From the NCBI GenBank assembly GCA_003707065.3, contig PPXM03000007.1, positions 248,001 to 312,000 of the forward strand: a stretch of DNA of 64,000 nucleotides, given 5' to 3'. Shown here piece after piece: positions 39,301 through 50,570 of this stretch (position 1 is its first letter; every line of letters starts with the position of its first letter). This DNA comes from Trigonopsis variabilis (lineage: Eukaryota > Ascomycota > Trigonopsidomycetes > Trigonopsidales > Trigonopsidaceae). The notes beneath the pieces are model-generated. The model saw only the letters and a list, made by a program, of their open reading frames with translations, had not been told where the DNA came from and did no database searches. The translations under genes were made by a program, and so were the position numbers.

Positions 39301-42300
39301 TCTTGATCTAGAGATTTTCCAACACAAGGCAGATCCCACTGTTGTAGTCTCCAAGCTGAACCGTAGACGTCGGGAGAAAGATTTTGGTTTGAATCATAAA
39401 AAAGGGACTCAAAACCCATGGACTTTAACGACCGAAGAGCGTCGTTCCGATCTTCAGCAGTTCGCTCAATGACAGCACCATCGTAGCTAGCACACGCAAA
39501 AGTTAGCTGCTTCCAAGCGTCTCCCTCGTGCTCGAAATAGGAAGCTGCCACACGCAGATTACGTAGTGCCTCAATTCCGTAGAAGCAATCTGGATCATCT
39601 ATTTGCTGATAGATCCGTCGAACATTCTCCTGATCAAGATTTTGTATTCCCCCTGGCATCTTGGCGTCTGCTCCAAGTTCAGCAAATAACAAAGCCGTGT
39701 GATAGAGACCAAGAGACCGAGCTGCTTTCGACACTAATTGGAAGTCCAACCCTTGGATCCAGAAATTGTTTTCCCAAAAGTTAGCTTCCTTACTGTCCGC
39801 TAAAATTGACCGCCTGCGAGAGCGAAGAAACAACAGAGTCTGAAGCAATAATCTAACATGAGACTCATACGTTTGACTGCTGATTCGAAAAACATGATGA
39901 AATATCTTCCCAAGTCCTGACATGAAATTTGCATCAGTCCACGTATGCTCATCGCGAGCCTGAATCAATCGGTCATGAAGCAAAAAAGGAAACAGGCGGG
40001 AAGAAGCTAACGGAACATGAGTTAGCAATCCTTTCAAGGAAGCATAACTACTATCTCTTTTTAGATATAGTTGATGGCAAAGTAATAGACAAAAGCTCTG
40101 AGTCCAGTCAAGGAATCCACCATATTTCTGAGGATTCAGGTTCTCAAGATCAATTTTTGGGTATTTCGATGGAAAAGCATCCGTTTCTGTCATTTCACAG
40201 GATTCATCGCCCAATATCGAATATACATCCAAGTAAGCTCGACGACGTAGATGTTCTTTCGGACTAACGACCAAAGCAGAAATTCCTCTCAATGCGTTTT
40301 CAACCAGCCCAATTTGGCCTGAGTCAATCTCCTCCAACAATTTAATCAGGGTTATATATAGACATATCTCAGGTTTGCTGTCAAAGCTAGTATAGATCTC
40401 TGTAGCCGAGAATTCTTTGTCCTTGTGAGTGCCAACCTCTCCCGTAGACATGTATGCTTGCGCAATCACTCGACAAGCCCATGAGATGAATTCTGAACTT
40501 TCTTGTCCTCTTAAACATCCGCCAACGAGAATTTCTCCTACTATCTTTGACTGGTGATCATCCAACGGAAAATAATCATTCCGTTGAACACGAGACCTAA
40601 GTAAAGCGTCAAACATCTCCAGGGCAAAATATTGCGATTCCATATCAAAAGCCCCAAGAGGATCAGAGAAAAGATGTACTATGTCGGTCGAGGTCCATTT
40701 GCCTTGTGAGAAATCAAGATTTGAATCCAAAAATGGAATATAAACTCCGTAATTTCTTCCACCTTCAAGTGCCCTTAGAGTGTCATTCAGCCATTCCTCA
40801 ATTAAATCATCTCTCTGGGAAATCCAGCGGCATTTTATGTTAGTGAGAATATAGACATAAAGTTGATTATCCTTGTGGACGATTCCTTTGCCATGATGTA
40901 AGCCGTATACCAGAATAGAAGCAATGTCCCGTCTTACTTCCCGACAATGGAGATACTCAGTCAATGCCTTTACTAACTGTCGAATCAAATAAACTGAATG
41001 AAAGACTTCCTTTGGAAGCAAATAAACAAGCAGTCTAAGCTGACGAATAAACCATCCCATGCTTTTGTTATGTCTGGCGAGCGGTAGTTTATCCAACAGA
41101 TGTCGAATCATTGTCATTCCCTCACTTTTGCCAATTTTGGGACCGCAGATGCCTTTCATCACTTTTAGCACCAGTTCAGCATCATACACTTGAGATGGCT
41201 TAAATGTTAGTGCCGGAAAGGATTCACTTAGGCCAGAGATTCCGTTCATTGCTTCTGCATCATTATTATACTCAGTTATAGCCATGAGACTTCTCTCGTC
41301 TCCGTTGAAATCGATATATCCAATTAAGCTCAAAATTATTCGATAATAATTTTTGGTTATGATAACCTGAAGACTCTCATCTGGTCCTAGATATTCCTCG
41401 TATGCTTTTTTCATGAGAACGGCCCATGTTTCTTGCGACTCTATCCTTTCAGCCAACAAAGACTGGGAGTAGACAGCAGGAAAACACCGCATAAGTACCA
41501 AATCTTTGTTAATATTTTCCATGCCGCATAAATAGTCTAGTTCCCTCAACCCAGAGGAAGAGCGGAACAAGATAGAGACTATATCAACCAAAAAAGTCGA
41601 GAGAAAGCATCCTAAGTCTTCATAGCCAAATATTTCATAAGGAAACTGCGCTACGGATTTGCCTTTTTTGTTCCAACTCAACATGAGGACAAAGAGACAC
41701 GGCTCCAATAGATTATTCACGTCAATGTCTAATTCAGCAGCTATTCTTTTCAACTGTCGGGTAACAGTGAACTTATTTTCGTCATTTAATCCGATCTCGA
41801 TAAGTTCATTGATTGCCAAAGTGAAAGCATGTGTGCTAGCTACCGCAGTAGTTCCAAGGTACTCTATGCAGAGAGTCATCTCATCTCGATTCCTGACTCT
41901 CGTCACAGACCTTCTTATGTGTCCAATCACTTGCTCATAATAATCTGAATTCACGTCCAATATTGCTCGAATTCCTTCGGTGATCTTATATCGAACCTGA
42001 TGATCAGAGTCGTCCATAAAACTCATTATCAGTTGTCTCAAATCTCCCATCGGAGACGCTTGACCTTGCCGTCTTAAGATCGATATGGCCAAATCTAAAA
42101 ATTCACATACGCTGTTTGATGAAATATTGGAGCCTGAGATAGCAGTAGCCTTAACGATTTGATATAGATCAGAACATCCATCAACCATAAAAGTGTGTAA
42201 AGAAGAGTCCACCCATACATCCGCATGGTCTCTTAAAAATGTACAAGTTAATATGAAGAAGATCTCACTATTGCAGGAGATATAGTTGTTATATAGTCGC

Positions 42301-45300
42301 TCACCAATGAGTTCTAGTATAACTTCATCTAACTCACGAGTATCATGCAGTCGAGGGTATAGAGAATACTGATAATAAGTCATCAATGAGCATGATACCC
42401 TGGCTAAAGACATCATGGTCAGCGAAGGTGCAATCAAAACATTCAGGGCGTTATCGCTTGACTTGCCATATGAAATTACTCGAGCCTCGAATAGTCGAAA
42501 CATGGTTCCATATTTCACCCAAGTCTCAGTAGTTTGGACTTCATCCGAAGATTGACCATAAGGCCAGATCATTTCCTTGTAATTTATCCTACTAGACACT
42601 GCCATATCATCAAAATCCAGTTTACCAATAGACAGAAGTTCATTGTTGGATTCTATCAATTTCTCTTCTTTCTCAATATTGTCAGCGATCGCTCGTTCCA
42701 TTTCGTTGAGAAAAACTCCCATGTTCGTTTCAACTCCGCTGTGTCCGTCTTCACTTTTCTTGAGTAAAGGAAGAAAAATCGATAATATCTGGTTTATCTG
42801 ATTATCTTGAAAATGGCTCGACTTCAATACTAACGATATCTTTGTTTCTACCCTCGCAAGAGTCTCGCTCACTTTCACGAATTCCGCACTCGGGAAGTAG
42901 ACACCAACGGCATCAAATATTCCAAGGACAATAAGTACAAACTGAATTAGATCTGTGACAATCTCAACCCGGGAAATATCTCGATCTTTGCCATGTGTCA
43001 AAAACAGCTGTGTCTCTAGGCCTTCTTCTGTAGTGATTAGAAGGGTGTCTAGCAGTTGAAGCCGATCATCTTCGCTCATAGCTTTATGTACAGGTATCAC
43101 AGTTTCAGGTGGTTCTATAAGCTTATCATTCACGGGCTCGAGTAAAGTGTCAAACAGCTTTTGCCTCTTCTCTTTCATCCTTGCATAATAAAACAAAGTA
43201 CCCGTGTACATCATATCTCCACCAGGAGGTAGAATTTCTTGACCGAGACATTGACGGATTAGATTGATCATGCTAACATAGCAAGGGTAAGGATTAAGGG
43301 GGAGTAAGACTTCAGACGGACTGAGAACTGTTTCCACATTTAATTTGGAGAATATCCATGCGCTTATAAGCTTCCCAATAGTTGAGGATTTTTCTTTACA
43401 TCGCTTATATAGATCACGAGATATGATAACATACCATAGCTCAACTGAGTAATCACAGATTAATATAGGAGCAGTCATTTCAAGCATGGAGAACATGGAG
43501 TTCAGGCTTGAGATAATCTCCTCAAGTGGTAGAAGACTGTAATTTATAATCCTTATCAAGCTGACACATGCCACACGGCATTTGGATTTGTTAGAAACCT
43601 GTCGAAAGGCAATATTCCATATCTTGCGTATTTTTGATTGAGTTTCGTTGGCGATGTCGGCATCACTCCAATCAAGGACAGAAAATACTGCTAAAGCCCA
43701 ATTGGATGCTTCCACATAACTTGATGAGACAATTGATACAAGGCTATCGGTCAAGCAATCAAGTTCTTCAGCACTTGGACTGGACTCCTGGCAAGAAAAA
43801 AAAAGTATATGAAGAATTGATAACAACTTTGAAGGAGGAGCGGAGGCAATACCATCAATAAGAGAGCGTATACCATTATCGAGATCACCCTGTCCCGTAT
43901 AATCTACTCTCTCGTCAGCAAATGAGCTCGGGGTAGCAGTTCCAGAATATGATAGTCTAGCGCGTTTATTACTCGGAATGAAAGTCGTGCTCGTAATATT
44001 TTCAACTGAAGACTCAGTTACAGACGTCGAAGAAGTAGACGTCGTGAGACGGCTGCTATATCGATCTAGTTGAGAGATGACCCTAGATAGAATCCAGGCA
44101 GCCTGGTTACCATTCTGTGAACAGGACGATGATGAAGACGATAAGTAACCTAAGGGGGGATTAGGTGTGAAGGCAATGCAGTCGCATGAAAAAGACATTT
44201 GAGCCAGATAACTAACGTAGCCAGATCTGAGAGAATCAACAAAAGAGGCCAATTTAACTGGATCGGCCAAGAAAAGGTGGGATCTAGAAACCTGTGAATC
44301 GACATCTTCAGCAAATCGATCATTAGAACCAAATTGGTCAATATAGTCACGATGATATTCAGATAGGTCGTAAAGGATAAAATCGATAGATAAGAGTAGA
44401 AATCCGGATACCTGTTCGACTAAAGATGTATTTTTTGATCCGATCAAGCTTGGAATAAAGGGTAAGATAGAATTAAGAAATTGCAAGAGAAGAGAGGTGT
44501 CTTGAATAGATATTTTCAAGAAAAACTGGTTAAGACATTCGAACATTATCAGATGATGTGAGGATTCAACGGAATAGATATCCAGGAAGGTGACGAATAA
44601 AGTAGAGAGGGAATCAATACAATCATACGAGTGAGATAGAAACTCCAAGGGGCATTTCAATAAGTTTAATAGGATCGTAAATAGGTCAAGCAATAGAGGA
44701 GGCACTCGGATATGATAAGAACCGTAGTAATTCGTCTCATTGGCCATCAAACTCGACCTGACCTTATCCAGTTGCGTAAGAACAAATTTGGAAAGGAATA
44801 GTGCCATGTCGCATATCAAATCAGACCCAGCATGGGATAAATGAGGTTCGTAAGAGCTTAAAGATCGCAGTATTTTCGCATAATCACGGATTAGAGGTTC
44901 AAAAAGTTTATCAGTAGAATCTTTTGAAGTAAAGAGTTCCTTCAAATGAGACACAATAAGTTGAAAAGTCCTCGATCTGATCGCTGGCAACCCTGTCTCG
45001 ACAGTTAAGCGAAATAGCCCACTTGCATCGGTCAGACGTTTGTTCAAAGAACTTATATTCCCAGATGTGCCAGAGACTTTAGAGTTTAGTGCTTTTTCTT
45101 TCTTAATAGCAGCAATAAGTGCTTCACATATCGAATATAGGGCCTTATTTCCTAGCAGACCGGTGTTTCCATGCTTTCTGCTATGAAGTAGGATCTCTCT
45201 GAGACTTGAAAGTCCTTCATTTCGTTCTCGAGTCTTATCTGACTTGATTAATCCTGTTCGTTAGCTTCTTCAACCATTAAACATACCGCATGTATCGTAC

Positions 45301-45317
45301 AAGTTCAGGTTAGACAT
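36311..45317 (-). CDS. TEL1: ATM/Tel1 checkpoint kinase (PIKK), 5 exons
   Basis: Tel1 senses DNA double-strand breaks through MRN and maintains telomeres. Exons are 45317-45287, 45253-39052, 39007-38581, 38545-36612 and 36575-36311, with introns of 33, 44, 35 and 36 nt; all phases agree and give 2952 residues. The ATG at 45317 starts MSNLNLYDTCG. Splicing then yields the TAN motif LIKSDKTRERNEGLSSL, which identifies Tel1 rather than Mec1. Helical repeats fill residues up to about 1900, then the FAT domain. The kinase (about 2580-2850) has GGKDDLRQD, the catalytic LGLGDRHLSNIL and HIDLGIAFDQ. ELVPFRLSRDIVDGMG is typical of ATM. Exon 5 adds the FATC end (VNQLIQDASNPQNL..LYCGW). It is convergent with LAS17 113 bp away. 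Confidence 0.96.
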
Positions 45318-45707
45318 CGATTTTCAGCGGGATCTTTAACTGGCACGAGCGAAACTGAGCCACTGATGATTAGCCAGGTCTAATGATGTGCTGTACAAGT
45401 TAGAATACTTACCAGGCTCCCGAAATCTCAAGTGACTCCAGTATAACCCGTTGGAGCAGGGTTGGGACAAAGTGTAGCGTATTTTCGATAATGTCGTTAC
45501 ACTATTAAACTCGACAGCGACGTGAAGGTCTCGAATTATTAAATATGATGGGTTTTGTCTGAAAAGGTAGCTAAAGTTGAGCGTGGACGTGTGAATTGTT
45601 CACCTTGCTCTTGGCTTATTTGTTCTGGCCTTATGCCAAACCAGGTTTGACCTATCTGGACAACTTCACGATCAAGACCGTGTAACGTTTGTCGAGACTC
45701 GTTCATA
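45318..45707. promoter_or_regulatory. Divergent promoter region TEL1/UPF0538
   Basis: The 390 bp between two divergent ATGs presumably drive both genes. I see no canonical TATA box or MCB element. Position is the only evidence. Confidence 0.4.
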
Positions 45708-46161
45708 ATGACAGACTTAATGAGGAGTACGATAACCGTTCGGCTGATCAAGTCCTTTGAGTACAGAACGATCAAAAATCTTGTGCTACATGATGTGGAT
45801 CTAACTCAGATGACCTATTCTACTCTTTTGGATCGTATTCAGAACGGTGAGTGCTGCTGATTGCTGCGGGACTAATATCAGAAATCAACACCTCAGCCTC
45901 GCTCAAACCATATAGGACCGTGGAATTTGGTAGGTGCCTCAGCCAATTTTAACTAACTGTCAAGATACAGTGAAAATCTATTCGCAGCCGTTCGGTGCAA
46001 AGACTCAAAACTTGGCCATCAACTTGGACCATGACGACTGGATCTTGAACGATCCTACCAAACCATTGGCGGACTACGGATGCCAGAACGAGACAGAATT
46101 ATCTGTCTTTAATTGGAGGCTTTACGAGGAATTCAAGAAAAATCCCCAGGTTAAGTGGTGA
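45708..46161 (+). CDS. UPF0538 family protein (C2orf76-like), 3 exons
   Basis: This is a conserved eukaryotic protein of unknown function, about 127 residues, in fission yeast and animals. Exons are 45708-45846, 45882-45929 and 45965-46161, with two 35-nt introns. Exon 1 has the family opening STITVRLIKSFEYRTIKNLV, then HDVDLT. Splicing rebuilds NEINTSASLKPYRTVEFDTV and KIYSQPFGAKTQNLAINLD, which match the family core. The end holds GCQNETELSVFNWRLYEEFK and VKW. A second in-frame ATG at 45720 could be the real start, as MRSTITVRL would then align better. The gene diverges from TEL1. No function should be read from the neighbour. Confidence 0.88.
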
Positions 46162-46315
46162 TGCCAGAATGATGGTAATTGTTGATAAATATCTTCTTTG
46201 GGGAGCAAAGTGTTCAGTTGTTTTACGTTTCAATGACTTAAGATTATATTACACCATAGCCAGTAAGCAGACACCCATATTACATACCTGATTGCAAAGC
46301 CCCACGTTAAATCAT

Positions 46316-47620
46316 TCAGCATCTAGGACAAGTCCATAGAGGGCTCACCCTTCCCTTCCTTCGTAGACCGACGCATGTTCGATGGTACGATTTCTTGCAG
46401 AGAGCACATTTGAGCATCGGTACCCCAGGCTTCCAAGGCCGCCCACAAAGACAGGTTATTTTTGCCTTAGTTTCAGGAGACGGATACTGTGGACAAGGCT
46501 GGATATTTTCTTGACACAGATCACTTACTGATCCCTCCTCCTCTGCAATGGAAAATAACTCGGTGCCATTCGGAGAAAAGTCAAACCGCGCTATTGGACT
46601 ACTCAGAACATCAACAGTATGGCTGTGGTATAGAGGTGGTCTTGTAGGAGAAGAGCTTAGGGGTTGGAGAATGTTATCGTAACCGTCCCGTCGCCGCTTC
46701 AGAGCCTGGGCCATGGCGATTGTCGCATCCGGTTCATACTTAGCAGCCCGTCTTCGAGTCGACGGCCTGATTGGTGAAGATTGGATGAATCCAGGCTTGT
46801 AAACTGGTAACGAATCTTCTTCTTCAACCTCAGTTTCAGCTTCAGAGTCCGATCCAGAGTCCAAATCATCGTGGATCAAGCGTTTACACCTGTGAGCAAG
46901 ACAGGGTTCTGAAGCATGATGCATAGACAGCAGGCTTGGACGCCCTGATTTAGCCGATTCAGGACTTTCACTGTGTCCTTCCAGGATTTTCTTCATTAAG
47001 CCTTTCGAAGGAGTGGATTGAGTCAGTAATTTCGCTTGACCGTCATCTTCAATAACCAGCTTGATAGATTTCCGTCGTTTACAAGATGAAGCATTTGATT
47101 TAGAAGGGGTCAGTGGTAGGCGGCGCTTCCTTGGCCCATGTAACTCGGCAGTGTTGACCATTGCTGAGAATTCAAATGCACTATCATCCGGATAAGCTTT
47201 ATAGACTCTTAAGGGCCGGCCGTCAGGGAATGTTCCATCTGAAAATATTAGACTCGGATCAACGTTGAGAGTGTTTGACGGACTCTGCTGATATGACGGG
47301 CCCTGACGATAATAAGGAGTACTGGGCCAATCTGGTTCAGAAGTCGGGTGATCCCAAGATAGACTAGGAACTTGAGGACTGAACTCTTTGCTAGGAATAG
47401 GTGTCGTTTGAGCGTGGACCAATAATGGCTTTGTAGGAACGTAAGGAGAGACAAAGCCTGCAAGATCCAAATGACTCGGATAAGAACTCGACATATCACT
47501 CGAGTATGCCTTGCTGCCAGAGTCCCACGGGTCTTGTAATGGTGATGAAGAGATCAACTCTTCATACTGATTATGATGTCTAGAGGGTTGATAGCTGTGA
47601 GCATCAGAGTCAAAGGACAT
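46316..47620 (-). CDS. PHD-finger protein, nuclear, function unknown
   Basis: The 434-residue product ends in a PHD zinc finger (about 388-434): CLCG, then CALCKKSYHRTCVG and WTCPRC, which gives the Cys4-His-Cys3 pattern. Such fingers commonly read the histone H3 tail. The protein stops right after the last Cys. The rest is disordered: Ser/Pro/Tyr-rich at 1-130, basic nuclear-localisation-like clusters (GPRKRRLPLTPSKS, CKRRKSIKL) at about 155-185, an acidic run (SGSDSEAETEVEEEDS) near 260 and Arg-rich RPSTRRRAAK. Several S/T-P sites suggest CDK control. I do not recognise an ortholog. The start is the ATG at 47620. Upstream lies a long pyrimidine-rich leader and a cluster of MCB boxes, so G1/S expression is plausible. 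Confidence 0.78.
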   Translation of the reverse strand: MSFDSDAHSYQPSRHHNQYEELISSSPLQDPWDSGSKAYSSDMSSSYPSHLDLAGFVSPYVPTKPLLVHAQTTPIPSKEFSPQVPSLSWDHPTSEPDWPSTPYYRQGPSYQQSPSNTLNVDPSLIFSDGTFPDGRPLRVYKAYPDDSAFEFSAMVNTAELHGPRKRRLPLTPSKSNASSCKRRKSIKLVIEDDGQAKLLTQSTPSKGLMKKILEGHSESPESAKSGRPSLLSMHHASEPCLAHRCKRLIHDDLDSGSDSEAETEVEEEDSLPVYKPGFIQSSPIRPSTRRRAAKYEPDATIAMAQALKRRRDGYDNILQPLSSSPTRPPLYHSHTVDVLSSPIARFDFSPNGTELFSIAEEEGSVSDLCQENIQPCPQYPSPETKAKITCLCGRPWKPGVPMLKCALCKKSYHRTCVGLRRKGRVSPLWTCPRC

Positions 47621-48190
47621 CTCTATGATAAAAGAAATGACTTATAGAAGAAATATAGCCAAAGCGCTCAATTGAAAGATAAGAGTTCAGTCCTACGGAA
47701 GACTGAGGATAGCAAAAAACTGTAGAAACAAGGCAAAGAAATCCAAAACAATAGGAACAAATAATCAACTCAAAAGTTGATATTAGACTAACTTAATCTA
47801 ATTAATAAGATAGATAACTGAATTCCGGAAAGCCTGGGTTTGCAGGGTGTACAAAAATGATTGAGAAAAGACCGACAGAAATAGTTGGATCAAAAAGAAG
47901 GAACAAGGGGACCTAAGTTGGAGAAAGAACGACAGAAGGTTGGACTAGAACTGCTAGAGAAATCAAAGTAAAATAAAAGTAGAGGATCAATCGCCGTTTT
48001 ACTCTCCACTTGTGACAGAATGGGCCACATTTTCTCGTCGTTCTAATCCTGTTTCATTCCTTCCTGTCTTGCCTGCTCATCTATCCCTTTTGGGTAAACC
48101 CTACTCCTTTTACAGTTTCCATATCTGATTGTGCGATTTTACGTCTATACTCCTATCATCGAAACAAATATCATTGAGAATGATTTGTGG
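47621..48190 (-). promoter_or_regulatory. Long pyrimidine-rich (minus strand) leader/promoter of the PHD gene
   Basis: From 47621 to about 47990 the plus strand is markedly purine-rich (GAAAGA, AGAAAGAACGACAGAAGG), so the transcribed strand's mRNA-sense side is CT-rich. Fungal promoters and 5' leaders often show this bias around the transcription start. No coding frame is supported. Confidence 0.45.
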
Positions 48191-48196
48191 AGTTCT

Positions 48197-48246
48197 ACGC
48201 GTAGTCGTAGTGCGTCTGCTTGTGCTTTTGACGCGTTGAAACGCGT
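48197..48246. promoter_or_regulatory. Triple MCB (ACGCGT) cluster
   Basis: ACGCGT occurs at 48197-48202, 48231-48236 and 48241-48246. The last two form a perfect inverted repeat GACGCGTT-GA-AACGCGTC, followed by a run of eleven thymines. ACGCGT is the MluI cell-cycle box bound by MBF (Mbp1-Swi6 type) at G1/S genes. The nearest start is the PHD gene ATG about 580 bp away on the minus strand; the glucosidase ends, not starts, on the other side. Three sites in 50 bp are very unlikely by chance. Confidence 0.65.
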
Positions 48247-48259
48247 CTTTTTTTTTTTC

Positions 48260-49094
48260 TGTCGCGTCGTGCCGCCTCGTGCAGTTACAATGTCATTACC
48301 TATTTCGGAGAAAAGCAATCAGGGTCACCCTGGGCAATCTACAAGTAGACCAGCCTGCCAATCATTGTAAACCAAGATCTAAGTCGTCGCACGTTAAAGT
48401 AAATCATACAGCCGTGAGGCAAATCAGTTGTAAAGATCGTCTCTATCCTCTATATGGTTGATGTCGCGTTCGTCGTGTCAATTGCACGGGCTATGCAACC
48501 AACGAAGAGAACCTCCCAGTGAAATTTAATATCTCACGCTTTTGGCAACTAAGTAGTCCGGTATTATCACAATGACGTATATCACACGGAAATGCGAGTC
48601 ATATAAGTTCTTGTTCTAGAAAGGTAAGTAGGGCACCCACACTTGTCCCATCGCAGTGAAGGCGCTGCCTAATCGAGCCTAATTGGTTGCCATGTAGAGG
48701 AAATCGGCACATTTACCCTATTTTTCTCGTGTAAAAGCCCCTGCCAACATCATATTGATTTGGTTGTATGTGTAATTTGGCTATTATCTCGAAGAGTGAT
48801 TTAATCGATTCATCGCATCCCTATCATCGTATGAGCTCGATCTGGAGAACTAGCACACGATCGAGATAACGTCCCAGGGGACTTGGTCGTTAAGTCATGC
48901 TAGCGAAGGTTGTCCGTGAGAGCAGGTGATCTATTATACAGATTAATCGAGCAACATTTTGTAAAATTAGACTCATAACATACCAAAACTAATGATCGTA
49001 CATCCCATCAATTCAAAACCAAACCATTACCAACCTGGAGACTGCAATTGGCAAACTCTCGAGCGACTCAACCAAGCATACTGCACAAACAGCC
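48260..49094. other. Intergenic, no supported gene
   Basis: About 830 bp between the MCB cluster and the 3' end of the GH5 gene. Only short frames without family resemblance are present. No RNA gene was recognised. Confidence 0.4.
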
Positions 49095-50570
49095 TTAATA
49101 AGCTTTAACAGTATCACGGAAAGACTGCTCGCCCTTCAAGTAACCATGCTCGAACTCCCAGAGGAAATTCGAAGCTCCCTTGGCTTTGGAGTGAACATTC
49201 AGTTTCGCCATGGCAATAGTATCGAGTTGTCCTATTACACTACCATTGAACTTCCAAAAGCTCTGAGCATCACTCCAGCCTGCGGTAAACCCATCGCTGA
49301 AACGAGAATGCTCATATTGCTCCTTAGGATTCTGCTTGTCCCAATGCTTTGAGTGTTCTTCAGTAGCCACGTTTCTGATCTGAACCATGGTGTCATTGCT
49401 GGGCAGAGCACCTTGGCCGCGGGGCAACTTGGGCAATGCGCCATCCTCAAGTTGCTGCTTGAGACCCCATTCACCTCCATTCATCCAATCCATTCGATAG
49501 GTCCAAAAGAAGCATCCGGCGGTATTGGCGCGATAGACCTGGTATTGACGTCGTCCATACTCTTTGACGTATTGAGCCCTTTCATCCTCTGAAACTTTGT
49601 CCCACGTCTTTCCATCCAAGACACAAGAGTATTCACCTACAAAGACTCGGGTATCTTTGCTTAGATTGATTGAATCGATACAAGCACGAGGATCCTTATT
49701 TTTGTCCTCATCTGAGAAACACCTGTAGACATGAGTATCAAGCAACACACCATCATAATGTCCGATGAATTCTAGCCCTTTGGACAAATCCCAGCAATCA
49801 CTGACCGCAATCAAGAGGTGCCTGTTGATGGCTCGAATAGCAGAAATGGCTTTAGAGTAATACCCTGTCACTGGAGCCCCATATTTCGCTTCATTGATGA
49901 TCTCGATCCCAATCACATTTTCCATCTCTGATGCCTTTTCAGCAATAAACTTGACTCCCTGAACAGCGAGCTCGATGTCTTTGGAGTGCTCAAAGAAGTT
50001 ACCGGGACAATGAGCCATGCCACTGTGAGCGTCGCAGTTGGCGCCTCCAGGCACAGCATGCAAATCAATCAGTACCCCGATTTGGTATTCCTTGGCTTTA
50101 TTGATGACCTTCTCAATCGCAGACCAGCTATTCTTGTATATCTCCTTGTAGCATTCAAAGGGCGTTCCTTTAATAGCATGATCCTGGAGATTCCAGTAGC
50201 CAATGGGAAGTCTGACTGAATTGATTCCACTTTCAGCCAAATATGTCCAGTCCGCATCGCTGACCCAGTTCTCCCAGTGATCTTCCCATTTTTTCCTCGT
50301 TTCGTCTTCGCCATTCTCCTTAATTGATGCCTTAACCGCGTCCAGTTCACCATCACCTTGACAGTCCGATTCAAACATGTGCCCGCAAAGCCATTTCTCT
50401 AGGACAAAAAGTGATCCTAGATTGGCTCCATACTGCCAACGATACTGGTAGAGCTGCTGCGTAGTTAGTGCATCATCAGCTGAAGAGAAGGACAAGTCCA
50501 AAGGTACTGCAGGCGTCCTTTTTCCTGCAATATCAGTCAGCTTATTTTTCATTAGTGTTCCAAGACCCAT
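49095..50570 (-). CDS. GH5 exo-1,3-beta-glucanase-like, cytosolic type (YBR056W/Exg3-like)
   Basis: This is a glycoside hydrolase family 5 enzyme resembling yeast YBR056W and fission yeast Exg3. It lacks a signal peptide, so unlike secreted Exg1 it should act in the cytosol. From the ATG at 50570 it has 491 residues (MGLGTLMKNKLTDIAGKRTP). Motifs in order are YGANLGSLFVLEKW, SDADWTYLAESGINSVRLPI, DLHAVPGGAN and the acid/base Glu in IEIINEAKYG. LLDTHVYRCFS and the nucleophile Glu in VFVGEYSC follow. A frame-open ATG at 50690 would add 40 residues. I prefer 50570 because TATA-like sequences lie only 15-45 bp before 50690 and the extra residues do not resemble the family. The natural substrate is uncertain. 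Confidence 0.88.
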   Translation of the reverse strand: MGLGTLMKNKLTDIAGKRTPAVPLDLSFSSADDALTTQQLYQYRWQYGANLGSLFVLEKWLCGHMFESDCQGDGELDAVKASIKENGEDETRKKWEDHWENWVSDADWTYLAESGINSVRLPIGYWNLQDHAIKGTPFECYKEIYKNSWSAIEKVINKAKEYQIGVLIDLHAVPGGANCDAHSGMAHCPGNFFEHSKDIELAVQGVKFIAEKASEMENVIGIEIINEAKYGAPVTGYYSKAISAIRAINRHLLIAVSDCWDLSKGLEFIGHYDGVLLDTHVYRCFSDEDKNKDPRACIDSINLSKDTRVFVGEYSCVLDGKTWDKVSEDERAQYVKEYGRRQYQVYRANTAGCFFWTYRMDWMNGGEWGLKQQLEDGALPKLPRGQGALPSNDTMVQIRNVATEEHSKHWDKQNPKEQYEHSRFSDGFTAGWSDAQSFWKFNGSVIGQLDTIAMAKLNVHSKAKGASNFLWEFEHGYLKGEQSFRDTVKAY

